64,000 bases of DNA from Diphasiastrum complanatum (lineage: Eukaryota > Streptophyta > Lycopodiopsida > Lycopodiales > Lycopodiaceae). The stretch is from NCBI GenBank assembly GCA_029204225.1, contig CM055092.1, positions 38,389,800 through 38,453,799 on the forward strand. The letters are read 5' to 3'. The notes below the pieces were generated by a model. It had not been told where the DNA came from. It saw only the letters and a program-made list of their open reading frames with translations, and did no database searches. Both the position numbers and the translations under genes were made by a program. Positions 1 to 10,526 of this stretch are shown in pieces (positions within the stretch are counted from its first letter, which is position 1; each line of letters opens with the position of its first letter).

Positions 1-1609
1 ACGCGCTTTAAACCAAGAAAGTTCCTGGAAGACCCGTTTCTCTTGCTAAGCAAAGTCAAGATGGGAAAACGAGAAAGGGTCCGGGATTATATTGAACGGG
101 TCAAACATCTACGATCCGAGTGCAGTGCAGCCCTGATTCCCAATCATGCGGTGATCATGTGGTTCCTAGCCAGGTTACCACGAAGTATCAGAAGAGAACT
201 GAAAAGACAAGAGCAGTACGCTACTCTACAAGAAGCTATGGAAGATGCCATCATGGAAGACGATGAGGGATCTGACGACAAATATCCTTCCACCCACACT
301 CCTACTCCCTCGATCGCATCATCATCATCAAATGCATCTGCTCTATCCACAGAACTGCTATTGGAGCAAATGACAAAATTACACAAATAACAAATGGAGC
401 AACTTATGGCGCAGTTTGACCAGAAACTGAAGGCCTTACAAGGAACTGTAGCAGTAACTCCACATCAACTAGAACCAACCCAGCTGCAGTATCCTCGATG
501 AGAAAATGTATGATGTTCCGTATGTACGCAAAACCATACAACGAACGAGTGACCAGTCCTAAAGCAAAATCTAAGACTGACACATAGATTCTGCCATCTG
601 TGCAATGCAACATCACACGATACGACATTTTGTCCGTTTAATCCCAGGGTTGTTCAACAGAAGAGAAGTCCCTATCAGACTTCTTATCCTTATCATCAAG
701 GGGCACCTAACGTGGCACCAAGGTACGGCGCACCCAATCAACCACAATGCATGGCCTTACCTGCTCCACCGGAGCCAGCCAATCAACAAGTGGCCCATGT
801 AAACCTGACAGCAGCAGAACAAGAATTGCAAATGTCACCTCAACTTGAGCAGCAACAGTAATATGACTAGATGAACCATTTATGGATCCTGCCATAAATG
901 AATATGTATCGGCCTATGCAGCTCAAACTCAACGTCAAGGTGGAAGAAATTACGACAACTACGGGTGCGGTGAGGGACACAGAATTGTAGAATGTCCCTA
1001 CAAAGGACAATATACAACCTCCTGCCGGGATTGCGGTTATGGACATTATTTCAAGAATTGTCCATTTAAACTTGGAACCAGTGCACCTCTTAACCTCATT
1101 GCCATATAGCAATCAGCAGTTCCAGCAGGGATTCCATCGAAAGGATGACACGATTATGCTCTTGTGTTAGTTGTTACGTGAGCATAGAAGAGGAAGGAAG
1201 TGGCTCCCTCACCACCACCATCGATCACTGACGACCAACCCTCAACTTCAGCGCCATATCCAAATGTGAGAGAAGAGAGAAGAAAGTACCAGAAAATAAG
1301 ACACTGGGTACAAAAAGCACAAGAGGAGGAAAAAGAGCAAGAATGAAACAATCCCACAAAACCTCGAGTCGGCATCGAACGGAATCCGCAAATAGGCTCA
1401 CCACTGCGCACTGATCAGAATGATCGGTTGCACCAACATGAACTACCTTTTCACATGGTGGAGCCTGAGGAACCACGCACTGAAAGGCTCACACTCTTGC
1501 TGTCAAGCCACGTTAGTTTACCCCTCGGAGAACAACTGCGGATTGCACCACAAGCGAAAAGCCTTTTAGCTGAATGAGCCAAGGCGGATGAGGAGCCAGT
1601 AGTAAAAAT
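1..1609 (+). pseudogene. Ty3/gypsy-like gag relic with degenerate zinc knuckles
   Basis: An open frame from base 1 to 390 reads like a retrotransposon gag capsid: a basic helix-rich stretch (RDYIERVKHLRSEC) followed by an LP..IRRELK segment and a Ser/Thr-rich tail. After stops, a second frame (882-1109) has two knuckle-like motifs, CGEGHRIVEC and CRDCGYGHYFKNC. Both have three residues between the last Cys and the His where the family CCHC has four, so both are degenerate. A third coding-like stretch (about 1201-1590) is proline- and charge-rich. The start lies outside the window and the relic ends where the A1 LTR begins. It resembles the gag at 5870-6480. Gypsy gag is my reading; the lineage is uncertain. 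Confidence 0.55.
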
Positions 1610-2230
1610 TGTGAAGATTATTAAAATATTATCTTCCTATCTCGAGTTTGGAGCCATGTTTATGGTTATTTCTACTATATTTCATGTTGTACATAAAAGG
1701 TATGTGAATTGGGCACATAACCTTCTAGTATAGGTCGGATTTGAGTTAGATAGATTCAATTTTGATGACATGCAGAAGTTTAGATAGCATGCAATGTCAT
1801 ACTGTATGCATGCAAGCCACATGCAATCAATGCATGCAACATGCAAAGTGGTTTCTATGATCAACACATGTCTAGGCAATTTTATGAGTTGACATGCAGT
1901 ACATGCAACATCCATGCATGCAGTTACACATGTGGATCTCTGGTAGGTGAATTAGTTCAGTTAAGTGGACTTTCCATGCAACTCTATTGTAGGAATTCGA
2001 GTCTCTCTCATGTAGGGAAATCTTGGCATGTTTTGCCATATTGTGAATAATGAGATTTTGGTGTTTTGGACTCATTCTCTCTCTACCCGAGTTTTCTATC
2101 ATTGATTTTCTCTCTCTACTTGAGAGCAGGCTGTTTTTCCCATACTGAGCACTTAGAATTATTTTTGACATTCAATTCTCATAGTGAGAAGTTAGATTTT
2201 TTTTCATCAGATGTACGTCATTGTGCTTTG
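1610..2230 (+). mobile_element. Copia A1 5' LTR, missing its 3' end
   Basis: This aligns by eye with the complete LTR at 51140-51807: it starts TGTGAA and shares the same order of blocks up to about base 2230. The A2 LTR then continues for about 120 bases to TTCACA and a primer site, whereas A1 jumps directly to sequence that in A2 lies just after the primer site (gaggtgaggg). The LTR end and the PBS are therefore deleted. The element sits against a gypsy gag relic. Confidence 0.7.
1763..1985 (+). promoter_or_regulatory. Cluster of CATGCA (RY-type) motifs in the A1 LTR
   Basis: About ten copies of CATGCA, several as the palindrome TGCATGCA, lie within some 220 bases of the LTR. The A2 LTR (51297-51422) keeps about seven in the same order. 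CATGCA is the core of the RY element bound by plant B3-domain factors (ABI3/FUS3 family). That these control the element is inference. Confidence 0.45.
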
Positions 2231-3098
2231 AAGAGGTGAGGGTGTATACATCAGATCTTTAGTGCTTTTGCTTGCAAGAATTTGGATTTGGGAGAGGGAT
2301 AAAATTGCTGAGAGGCAAGCTATCTGTGGATCATAAGTGGATCAAAATGAGCCTGATTTGCTCCAGCGAAATCCTGTACAGACAGAGAGCTCACACGTGT
2401 GAAATCAACCCATGATTAATGAGTGCTACTTCTCTAGATTTGATCAAAATTTGATGTTCTATAGCTTGTTGGATAGGTATTAAAGAGTAGAATGTGTTGT
2501 TCATGTTTCTAGATCAATTTGATTAGTTTTTAGAAGAGTTTTAGACAATCAAAGAGTTTGAGAGAGTACTCAACTTGTGGGATATGCCAAAGTGAGCACA
2601 CATCAGTTCTTTTCACCATTTTTATCAATTTTCACTGTCAATCAAGTAGAATTGGATAGAAGTGAGTGTTCTGAGGTCTTAGACTTTTCATTTCACAAAA
2701 ATTACTGTGTTTGAGCTGAAAGTAAGTTCCTAGAGAGTTTATCAGTACTTTGAAACTCGTGGGAGAGATAGACTTCTTACTTGCATGTGCTTCTTTTTTT
2801 GTGATTGAAGCAAGATCCAAATTCAAGATAGATTGATTTTCTATGTTGAGAATTTGTTCTCACATCTGTTGCTAGATTTCATAGGTTGGATCAACATCAC
2901 TGTTAGATCCTAGATTGAGATAGTAAGCAACATCCTTTCAACTCCATTTTTTTATCATTACTAGAATTTCTCATAGAGAAAATGTCTTCATCTGGTTCAC
3001 ATTTCTTGAAGCACAGTGAGAGATTAACATCTTCCAATTATGCAATGTGGAAGATCAAAATGGAATCATTATTGATACTACAGGATGTAATGGATAAT
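2231..3098 (+). mobile_element. Copia A1 leader and start of gag
   Basis: Bases 2231-2980 match the untranslated leader of A2 (51820-52560). An ATG at about 2982 opens a gag frame that matches the A2 gag start almost codon for codon (SSGSHFLKHSERLTSSNYA versus SSTGSHFLEHSKRLTSSNYA). The frame breaks after about 37 codons at base 3098, where the sequence switches to copia B1 on the other strand. Nothing downstream of the gag start survives. Confidence 0.65.
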
Positions 3099-4176
3099 TG
3101 AAAGCAAAACCCAGACATAAAGGAATGGATCCAACACCTACAATCTCACATTCTTGATCACTTACAGTGAAGATAAATCTCTTAGAACTATTGTAAGAAA
3201 GTAGATTAGAAAAGTAGTCTTTTTGGTGAGTCATGTGAGAGCTTGCCCCACTATCAATCCACCAAGTGTCTTGATTAGATGTTTGTAATGAGGATACCAT
3301 CAAAGATAGATTGCCTTCTTCCTCCTCCTCAAGCACAAAATTGCCTTGATTGTCCTTCTCTTGGGCATTCTTCTTCTTGTAGCACTCGGATGTAAAATGT
3401 CCCTTTTTTCCACAAAAGAAACACTTTAGCTTCTTCTTGTCCTTCTTGCTCTTGCCTTTGGAACTTGACGCTCCATCTTTGTTCTCCATCTCCATGTCTT
3501 GAGTCTTCTTGGATGGAAACTTCTTCTTCTTGCATTTCAAAGAAAATTTAGCTTTTTCATCACCATCATTCAAAGATAAGGAACTCATCCTACTTTTGAT
3601 ATGAAGCATTCTACTCTCCTCACTAACAAGCACACTTTGAAGTTTTTCAATACTAGGAAGTGAATCTTGAATAGCAAAGGTTTGAACAAGATTGGAATAA
3701 TCATCTCCTAATCCATTCAAAATGATTTGAACTAATTCATCATCTTTGATTTTATCGTCTATAGAAGACAACTCTTTATTCAAAAATTTGATCCTACAGA
3801 CATAATTTTGGGCACTTTCACTACTTCCTTTCATGCTTTGAAGGATTTGATTCCTAAGCATGAGTATCCTTGAAGTGTTCTTGGATCCATAAATGGCTTT
3901 TAATGAATCCCATGCCTCTTTGGATGTGGTACAAGATGAGATTTCTTTCAAAAGTTCATTACTTACATTCATTTTTATGCAGTGTAATGCAACTCTACAT
4001 CTCTTTTTGTACTTAGCCAATTCACCTCCTCCTTGAGGTTCTACTTCCACCTCAAGTACTATGTCATAAAGATCATGAAGTACAAGCAAAGACTCCATTC
4101 GAACTATCCAAGTAGCATAATTAGTGGATGTAAGTCTTTCACTAGCTTCAAGCAAAAAACCACCCATTGATGCCAT
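3099..4176 (-). pseudogene. Copia B1 gag-protease, truncated
   Basis: A long open frame encodes a Ty1/copia Gag (UBN2-type capsid) starting MASMGGFLLEASERL. It includes the typical NYATW and KEAWDSLKAIYGS segments, a lysine-rich linker, and a canonical CCHC knuckle CFFCGKKGHFTSEC near residue 258. The protease start WWIDSGASSHM follows, with the catalytic Asp present. I start it at the second Met, matching family members; the frame is open 24 codons further upstream. It ends abruptly at about 3099 against element A1, so integrase, RT and RNase H are missing. The intact frame suggests fairly recent loss. Confidence 0.8.
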
Positions 4177-4778
4177 TTTTGAATGTGAAAAAGCACTAGA
4201 AACTCTTATGGTTTCTCTAAGAGATCTGAACCTAAAGTCTTCTAGCAATTTAGAAAGCTTATAGACTCAATCTTATCACTCATGAACCAATCTAGAATGA
4301 TGGAAATTTAGATTCTAGTCTCAACCTTGCAAAATCACTCCTTAATCTATGATTTTTAGCAATTTCTCTCTTCAACTTCAACATACAATCAAAAAATCAG
4401 AGTAGATCAATTAATGCACATCATTCAAGCTTCAATTTTAATTTTTTGGCTGATCTAATCCAAGAACTAATCAAGCGATTAGACTCTCTATAGAAAATGC
4501 TTGATTTTGCACCAAAAATCACTCAAATTGGGTATGTGAGTCAAATTCTACAAATTTTTGAAATTTCTCAGTCAAAATCGGAGCTGTATGGCCTCACACG
4601 TGTGAAAAGGGTTCCTACAGCCCAAAACAAGATCTGGACCAAAAATTTTGAGAATAGCTATCAAATTCAACTCGCTACACAAAATTTGACTAGTTTTTAA
4701 AAAACTGCTAATTTTGGCTTTGATTTGGATTAATCCTATCAATTTCAACAAAACCTCTTGTACTAGGCTCTGATACCA
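4177..4778 (-). mobile_element. Copia B1 leader and primer-binding site
   Basis: This is the untranslated leader between LTR and gag. The primer site is at 4767-4778: gctctgatacca on the plus strand, whose complement tggtatcagagc is the standard copia site for initiator Met-tRNA. It directly abuts the LTR and fixes the element's orientation. Confidence 0.8.
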
Positions 4779-5611
4779 TGTGAAAAAAGTACAAAAAGGA
4801 CCAAGAGTGGATCTTAATCTGATCCTCAAGAGGGATTGGTTGTCAGATTACTTGATCTATCAATCTACTTGAGATTAAGATCAATCTAGATCAATTCTAG
4901 ACACAAAATCCTAACAAGAACAATCATTAATTGAAGGTAGGTGTACTTTATGGTTTCCCACGTGTGAAACCCTGTCTGAGTATGGAATCCAACCTGAAAA
5001 TCAAGTACACATTGATATCACCTCAAAACAATCAAAATAAATGTAGACAAATGGAGAGAATCACTCAAAATTGCTTCCAAAACCAAGATTGGTGTCTCAC
5101 AATGATTATGGCCAAATGTGGCTCTATATATACAATAAGTGGGAGCTCGTGTTACTGATCATCCCTTTGATCCCACATGTGTGAAGGTGCTTTGTCATAT
5201 GATGATTCATCATGCAAAACTGACACTTGGACAAAACCTTCTATTTTGAGCAATTTTGGTCCATTTTCCTTCTATATGGAGATCTACTTGAAAATCTTCT
5301 AGAAGTCAAAATTCGTCTACTTCAGCTTATTCCACACATGTGATCTGTCCTCTACACATGGGATGTGACACCTAACCAAAGGATGTGGCTCATGCAATCA
5401 ATAGATTGATGCCATGTGTCATATGTCTAGAAAAATAGTTTTCGGCCTTTTTAGCCACCAGAACTTGAATTAAATCATATGTACAACCTATATGATTATG
5501 GTACATGACAAGTACACTATTTTTACACGTGGAAACAGACTCCACACATGTGTAATCATCCTATATACAAGATTTTTGGCCTCTACCAAGCTTATTTTTG
5601 CATTTTTCACA
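4779..5611 (-). mobile_element. Copia B1 5' LTR
   Basis: An 833-base LTR bounded by TGTGAA and TTCACA, immediately after the primer site. Read on the minus strand it matches the LTR at 23688-24533 along its whole length, including a TATATATA box (5125-5132) followed by a conserved GGCCATAAT block. Several CACAYGTGTG palindromes (G-box/E-box-like) recur through it. Its left neighbour is its own gag; the 3' half of the element and the second LTR are absent. Confidence 0.8.
5125..5132 (-). promoter_or_regulatory. TATA box of the B1 LTR
   Basis: TATATATA in the LTR, conserved in position and flanks in the B2 LTR (about 24178-24187). It is the best candidate core promoter for this family. Confidence 0.5.
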
Positions 5612-5869
5612 AGATCAAGCTGATCAGTTCCCTCCACATGAACCACTATCCATCCATCATTCTTCTGTCCCATCTCTATTCCATCTTTTATTTCCATCTC
5701 TGCTAGATAAATCCATTTTTGTCTCTATTCTCATCCATACTGATCCATTGTTTACCGATTCTCTTCTCTTCTTCTTCTTCTCCATCTCCCAAAAAAAAAA
5801 AAAGGTTGGAACACAAGAGTCATAGAGCAAACCTTGAAGCAATTCACCAACCAGCTACTTTGCAACATT
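5612..5869 (+). other. Pyrimidine-rich tract ending in poly(A); no gene
   Basis: Bases 5640-5790 are strongly C/T-rich (repeated CCATC and CTTCTTCTT) and are followed by a run of about 13 A. No convincing coding frame. It may be leader sequence of the gypsy gag relic that follows. Confidence 0.4.
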
Positions 5870-6480
5870 CTAGTGCTAAACTATGGAGACCACCAATGCA
5901 GGATTATCTAAACTAAAAAAGTTCCCTAATGAAACAATCCGAGACTACACCTATTGAATCGTCCATTTAGTGAAGGATTGTAATCCACCGATTCCTGAAC
6001 GGATCGTCATGGCAAAATACTATGTTAGATTGCCCAAAAGGATCATATCTGGTATGGTTAGCATCCTATGCGTCACTAGGGATGCTGCCATGATGGAAAT
6101 CTCACAAGGGATGAGAGATTTTCCCTATCGCTATAATGAATCATCAGATGGAAAATCAAAGGAACAAAGGTCAACAACGAATGATGATCCAACAAGAATG
6201 GACCTGTGGGAGGCCACAAAGTGCAGCAAAATCAAGCGGATCAAGTGCAGTGGAAGACCAAGAACCTTGCACTTCAAGTTCAGGCGGTCATCAAGCTTAT
6301 GCTCGCATGGTCAATTTTCTTGAAAAGGATGCATGTACCTTCTATTTTGGAGATCATCCAAGTACCAGGTGTCCAATCAAGAATCCATGCTTATCAAAAA
6401 GACAAAATACAAAGCAACAAGTTCATCGACAACAAGATCCAACGGTTCAACGGTCAGAAGCAGAATCATGCCAACAAGGA
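5870..6480 (+). pseudogene. Ty3/gypsy-like gag relic
   Basis: Broken frames read KFPNETIRDY, then RIVMAKYYVRLPKRI, a gag capsid pattern in the same order as the relic at the start of the window (RDY...IP...LP..I). A later frame contains CTFYFGDHPSTRCP, a decayed zinc-knuckle-like stretch. At least two frameshifts and several stops are present. It ends at the primer site and LTR of a minus-strand copia, with no sign of protease or RT. Confidence 0.5.
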
Positions 6481-6516
6481 GCTCACCATGTTGGAATCAG
6501 ATAAAGTAGTGAAATT

Positions 6517-7670
6517 GTTCTGATACCATGTTGGAAACTGGTGTGCAGAAGATAGGTCTAGCTCGAAAAGAAAATGAATGCAAATAATTCATGTGTTTAG
6601 AAAGAAAACTTTTCATGCATCGCGGAATAAACTATCTTCATCTTTCCAATGCATGACTATGCCTATCAATTTCAAACAAGACAATAGTGATAGAAATCAC
6701 GTTTGACCTTATAGTAACTAACTTTGAAATCGCCAGTACTATAGTGATTACGTAGCCAAACAATTAAGCATAAAAAATTATCAGACAAATAATTAGTCGC
6801 GAATTGTTCGCAAATCAGTAGCGAAGAAATACAGAAACACATACATTATGAGACAAAAACTGAACGCAATGAAGGATAGTATTAATTCAGTATGAAAACG
6901 TAACAAAAGTAAATGAGTACAATAAGTTGCGAATTGAAGCCGCGTACTCTATGCTATCTATGAGTGGCTAAAATGAAAGTCTGAATTAAGTGCAATGCTG
7001 ATAAGCAATGGCGCAATAGCAATCTCTAAAACAACTCTAAGAAGTGAGCTAGAATGCTCAAGAGTGTTCAAGCTCGTAGGCTTGAGAGAGAGAGAGAGAG
7101 AGAGAGCTAACTATTCAAATGCTTCTGATAATTTTAACTTATGATGATTAAATTGTATGAATATGAACAACTATTTATACTAAGAGATTAGGTCATCAAT
7201 TGCGATTGCCAGTTGGTTGGTGATCAGCTGGCATCCATCCAATCCTTGTCATTGATTGCTGATAAGCGGTGAAGTTGGTCATAAACGTTCAATCTGCATA
7301 AATGAACCAAAATTCTAGCTCTGCAGAAATGAACTAGAATAGCCACAGGTGACACTGTCAGGTTTTTCGCGATAAGGGAGGAAAAGGAGAAGGTGCCCTT
7401 AAATCTCATTTAGGATTGCCCCACACTTTGCCAAAGTCATTTCCTTAACATTTGAGGCTCTTTGGAAAAAGCGAAATATGCGACACTATGGTTTTACACA
7501 AGATTTCTGTCAAGCAAAAAATGCGAAAAAGGAGAACCTGCATTTTTCAACGAGATTCCTGACAGGCGAAAAAGGAGACACTATCGTAAACTTCGTGTAA
7601 TTCTGCAGACTGTGTAAAAACACTTGTAATTCTGTAGACTGTGTAAACACACGAAAAAATCCGTAGAACA
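6517..7670 (-). mobile_element. Copia G LTR with primer site
   Basis: A primer site (gttctgatacca, one mismatch from the standard complement) at 6517-6528 adjoins an LTR beginning TGTTGGAAAC at 6529. The most plausible other end is ...GTAGAACA at 7670, giving about 1.14 kb. Inside are a (GA)n run (7084-7107) and, towards the far end, repeated 'gcgaaa/atgcgaca' words and two copies of 'attctgcagactgtgtaa'. The internal region is lost; the LTR lies between a gypsy gag relic and the gag start of copia E1. Confidence 0.55.
7084..7107. repeat. (GA)n microsatellite
   Basis: Twelve GA units inside LTR G. Confidence 0.8.
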
Positions 7671-7844
7671 TGATAAACAATGGATGAAGATGAAAACCGA
7701 TTAGTCAATTGGTAATAAGGAGAATAATCCATAATCCATAATCCAACACATATTCGATAGTTCGTGTCATCAAGATTGATTGCTATTCTTGTCTGGATCA
7801 TTGTAGCCATATTGTGTTGCCTTAGAGAATCCACTTTGATACCA
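7671..7844 (-). pseudogene. Copia E1 gag start and primer site
   Basis: On the minus strand an ATG at 7810 opens MATMIQTRIAINLDDTNY, a recognisable start of a copia Gag, which decays after about 40 codons at the LTR G boundary. The primer site lies at 7833-7844 (actttgatacca, a variant of the Met-tRNA site) and abuts the E1 LTR at 7845. Everything after the first codons of gag is gone. Confidence 0.6.
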
Positions 7845-8116
7845 TGTAGAATTTCTTCTTTTCTTTTCGATTCTTTGGAGAGCAGATCTTTTGGCTACTC
7901 CTGATCATGTGCTGCCTATTTGGTTAGCTTGCGAAATTATTGTAGGATCCTAAGCAAATGACTACAGACCACAGACTAACATTCTATCAGTTTAGATGAC
8001 ACGAACAATCAGAGATGGAAAAGAAAAGAACATTTGTATTTGTACTTTGTTTCAAGTGAGTCAATCAGTGTCTCGCGCATTGGTGGCCTATCACTCCTCT
8101 AACAGAATTCGTTATG

Positions 8117-9298
8117 TTTGAAGAAACAAAACATTTCAATTGCCAAAGCTTTGCTAGCTTTTCACCCTAAGTTTGACAGAAAAGACACATGAAGCAAAAA
8201 TGTTCGCGAACAATTTCGCAACACATGACACGAAATTGTTTTGCGACACAAAATCATTCATGCTCCACAAAGGACCAAGAAGATCAACCAAGTACCATGG
8301 GGTACAAATATTTGATCTGATATCATGGCATCAGCAGAAGTGCTTTAGGACGTGGCTAATCCGCTCTTGTAATCCATGATTAGTTATAGATGTTGAATCT
8401 TTCTGATTAGGGAAGTTACTCGATGCGACACGAAAAAGTTCGCGAACTATATACATTTGGCTTGATGCATAAAACTATAAGAAGAAAATATACAGAATAC
8501 ATGTTCGCCTATGAGTGAGACAATTTTGTAAGTGAATCAGCAGATCCAAGAAGTCTGCTAGTAAGCGAGATGCCATTCGTGGGAGAACTGTATTTCTCTC
8601 ATGCCAATGCACTGTGTGGATCTATCACACAGTGCTTGAAAACAAGAGGATCAATGGATAATATTGTAGCTGTTATGTACATATTATTCTGAATGATTGT
8701 ATGATCTCGAATGAATATTTGTCTACTATTGTTTGTGCATCTCATTTAATTGTTTATTCAATTTCCCACACTGGTTCAATTTTGTTGAATGTTATATTAA
8801 TCTATAATGTAGATCAATAGTGTCTATCTACATTTTGGAGGATTGTAAAAATGATATAGTCGGCAGTGACCAGCAATCATATCTGAATTCCACACGAACT
8901 GATTTTGTTCACGACTATCTTTGCTTCGTGTTTCGTTTCATTTCGTTTCGCGATCACTTGGCTTTCAACATAAATCAATTTCAGAGCTCATTCAAGTTTT
9001 GCTTCGTCTTTCTTCTCCTCACTTCATTTTGTCTAGTTTTGTTTCATTTCATTTCATTACAGAGCCTAATTGATCTTTTTTGCGAATTCGTTTCGTTTCG
9101 TTACAAAGCTTGGTTGATCTTTTCGCGAATTCTTCTCATTTCGTTACAGAGTTTGATTGATCTTTTGCAAATTCTTCTCGAGCAAAAATTATTCGTGCTC
9201 AGAACAGTTTTGCGAAAGTTTCGTGAATTGTTCGAGAGACTCCCATCAGTTCATCACCAGAAATTTTACTGGAATTTCATTTTGCACTTTTCATCAAT
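8117..9298. mobile_element. Insertion in the E1 LTR flanked by GTTATG
   Basis: About 1180 bases are absent from the E2 LTR at the same place and flanked by a direct repeat GTTATG (8111-8116 and 9299-9304). The insert has no convincing coding frame; the longest frame (8820-9329) is low-complexity Phe/Leu. It is rich in 'ttcgcgaa' and 'atttcgtttcg' words. It could be a non-autonomous transposon or an LTR fragment; a deletion in E2 is the alternative. Confidence 0.4.
9055..9185. repeat. Three tandem units of about 43 bases
   Basis: Units start at about 9055, 9099 and 9142, each reading ttaca(g/a)ag...ttgatctttt...gaattc with small changes. The array lies inside the insertion described for the E1 LTR. 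Confidence 0.6.
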
Positions 9299-9576
9299 GT
9301 TATGCTCGTTGGAAGACTTTCATGCATAGCTGATATTGTAAATAATGTTCTAGCTCTGCTCTATTTTTCTTCTTATTCCTAATCTTTCTCTCGATAGAAT
9401 GATCTTCTGAATTGATTGTCATGTACTTATCCTATTTGGAAAAATTACAAGACTACTTGACAACAGTTTACAGAAGAGTTTAATGCTAATCTCTAGGTTA
9501 GCTACCCTCTGAAGACATTGCCTTTGGCGAGTGAGTGTGAAAGTACAAGACTCCAAGCTTGTTGAGCTGCCAACTG

Positions 9577-10526
9577 TCAGCTCGACTTGTTTATCTTCAG
9601 TTTTGTGGTCTTCGGGCACTTGGTTTCTTCTTCGGCCTTCACTTTGTCTTCAACCTTCGAGGTGTGTTTGACCTTCGAGGTGTGGTCGACCTTCAGGATT
9701 TCTTCGTCAAGGTTGTCGGAGCTCACCATTTCAGATAAGATTGGCAATGAGACCAATGCATCTTTTATGCTTTTAGATACCCATTTTGTGTGCTTGATTT
9801 TATAAATGAAATTGGCGTCGAGCAACTTTTGCAACTCCTGTTTGATCATCTCCGTATAATTAGAATTTCAGCAGTAATAACGGATTACCTTGGGGACTGA
9901 TCCATCCACCAAGAGTATGGTATGCTGGACTACGGTTGGTGGTATACCCTTGAGATCTTTGTATGTCCATGCAAAACAATCTTTGTATTCCACCAACAAG
10001 GTGCGTAGTCTTGTGAACTGAGTGGGTGTCAATTGTTCTCCCACATGAACAATCTTCTCCTCTTCGCCTGGCTCAGCTAGATTCATAGGCTGTGTTCAAG
10101 CAGGTCCTTCGAAGACTTGTTTTTCTGGCTCTTGATTTGTATCAGGTTCTCTTTGTGTTTGTGGGATCATGATTACTACATTGTGTAAGGTATAGGTTTT
10201 TAAGGTCTCTATTATCTGATGAACTAGCGTTTGTCGGGATTCTTCCTTCAACATGTTGATCTTAGCACAACTCATAATCTTTGGGCTTCTAGTCATCTGA
10301 GATGATGACGCTGCAGCTGGCTCCATTCAAATAGATTTCAAGGAGTTCAATACTTTCTTTTTTCCTTTTTTATTATATATTTCGTTATCCTTCTTGGGAA
10401 CTGGTCTGATATTCGCTTCGTGATTCTGAATATCTATATCCACCATAGCTATGGCTTCTTCTAATAGATCACTTCGTCGTGTGAAGAATTGCCAAAAATT
10501 GGCAAATCTAGCTTGATCAAAAACCA
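9577..10526 (-). pseudogene. Ty3/gypsy pol relic: start of reverse transcriptase
   Basis: Minus-strand frames at 9868-10086 read LLVEYKDCFAWTYKDLKGIPP, and at 9577-9849 read KQELQKLLDANFIYKIKHTKW. Together they match the first part of gypsy RT (the 'D.FAW...L.GI' entry and the 'KLL.AGFI..V....W' motif). The frame is lost before the palm motifs, so no YxDD is present. Upstream frames (10096-10526) are the poorly conserved linker before RT. Stops divide the pieces. A solo LTR interrupts the element on its 5' side. Confidence 0.65.

Larger units (their letters stand above)
7845..9600 (-). mobile_element. Copia E1 5' LTR carrying a 1.18-kb insertion
   Basis: It starts TGTAGAATTT right after the primer site. 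Blocks at 7910-8110 and at 9305-9580 match, in order, the E2 LTR at 45990-46410 (for example 'tgtaggatccta' and 'gactttcatgcatag'). In E2 these two blocks are almost contiguous; here they are separated by 8117-9298. The right end is not sharply defined, at about 9590-9600 where a gypsy relic begins. Confidence 0.55.

Noticed and set aside
1-1120. Endogenous pararetrovirus coat protein (zinc-finger region)
   Set aside because: The knuckles and capsid-like segment fit Ty3/gypsy Gag and no movement-protein or caulimovirid RT motif is near.
8820-9329. 169-codon Phe/Leu/Ser-rich plus frame
   Set aside because: Low-complexity translation of T-rich repeats inside an LTR insert, with no domain or homologous copy.
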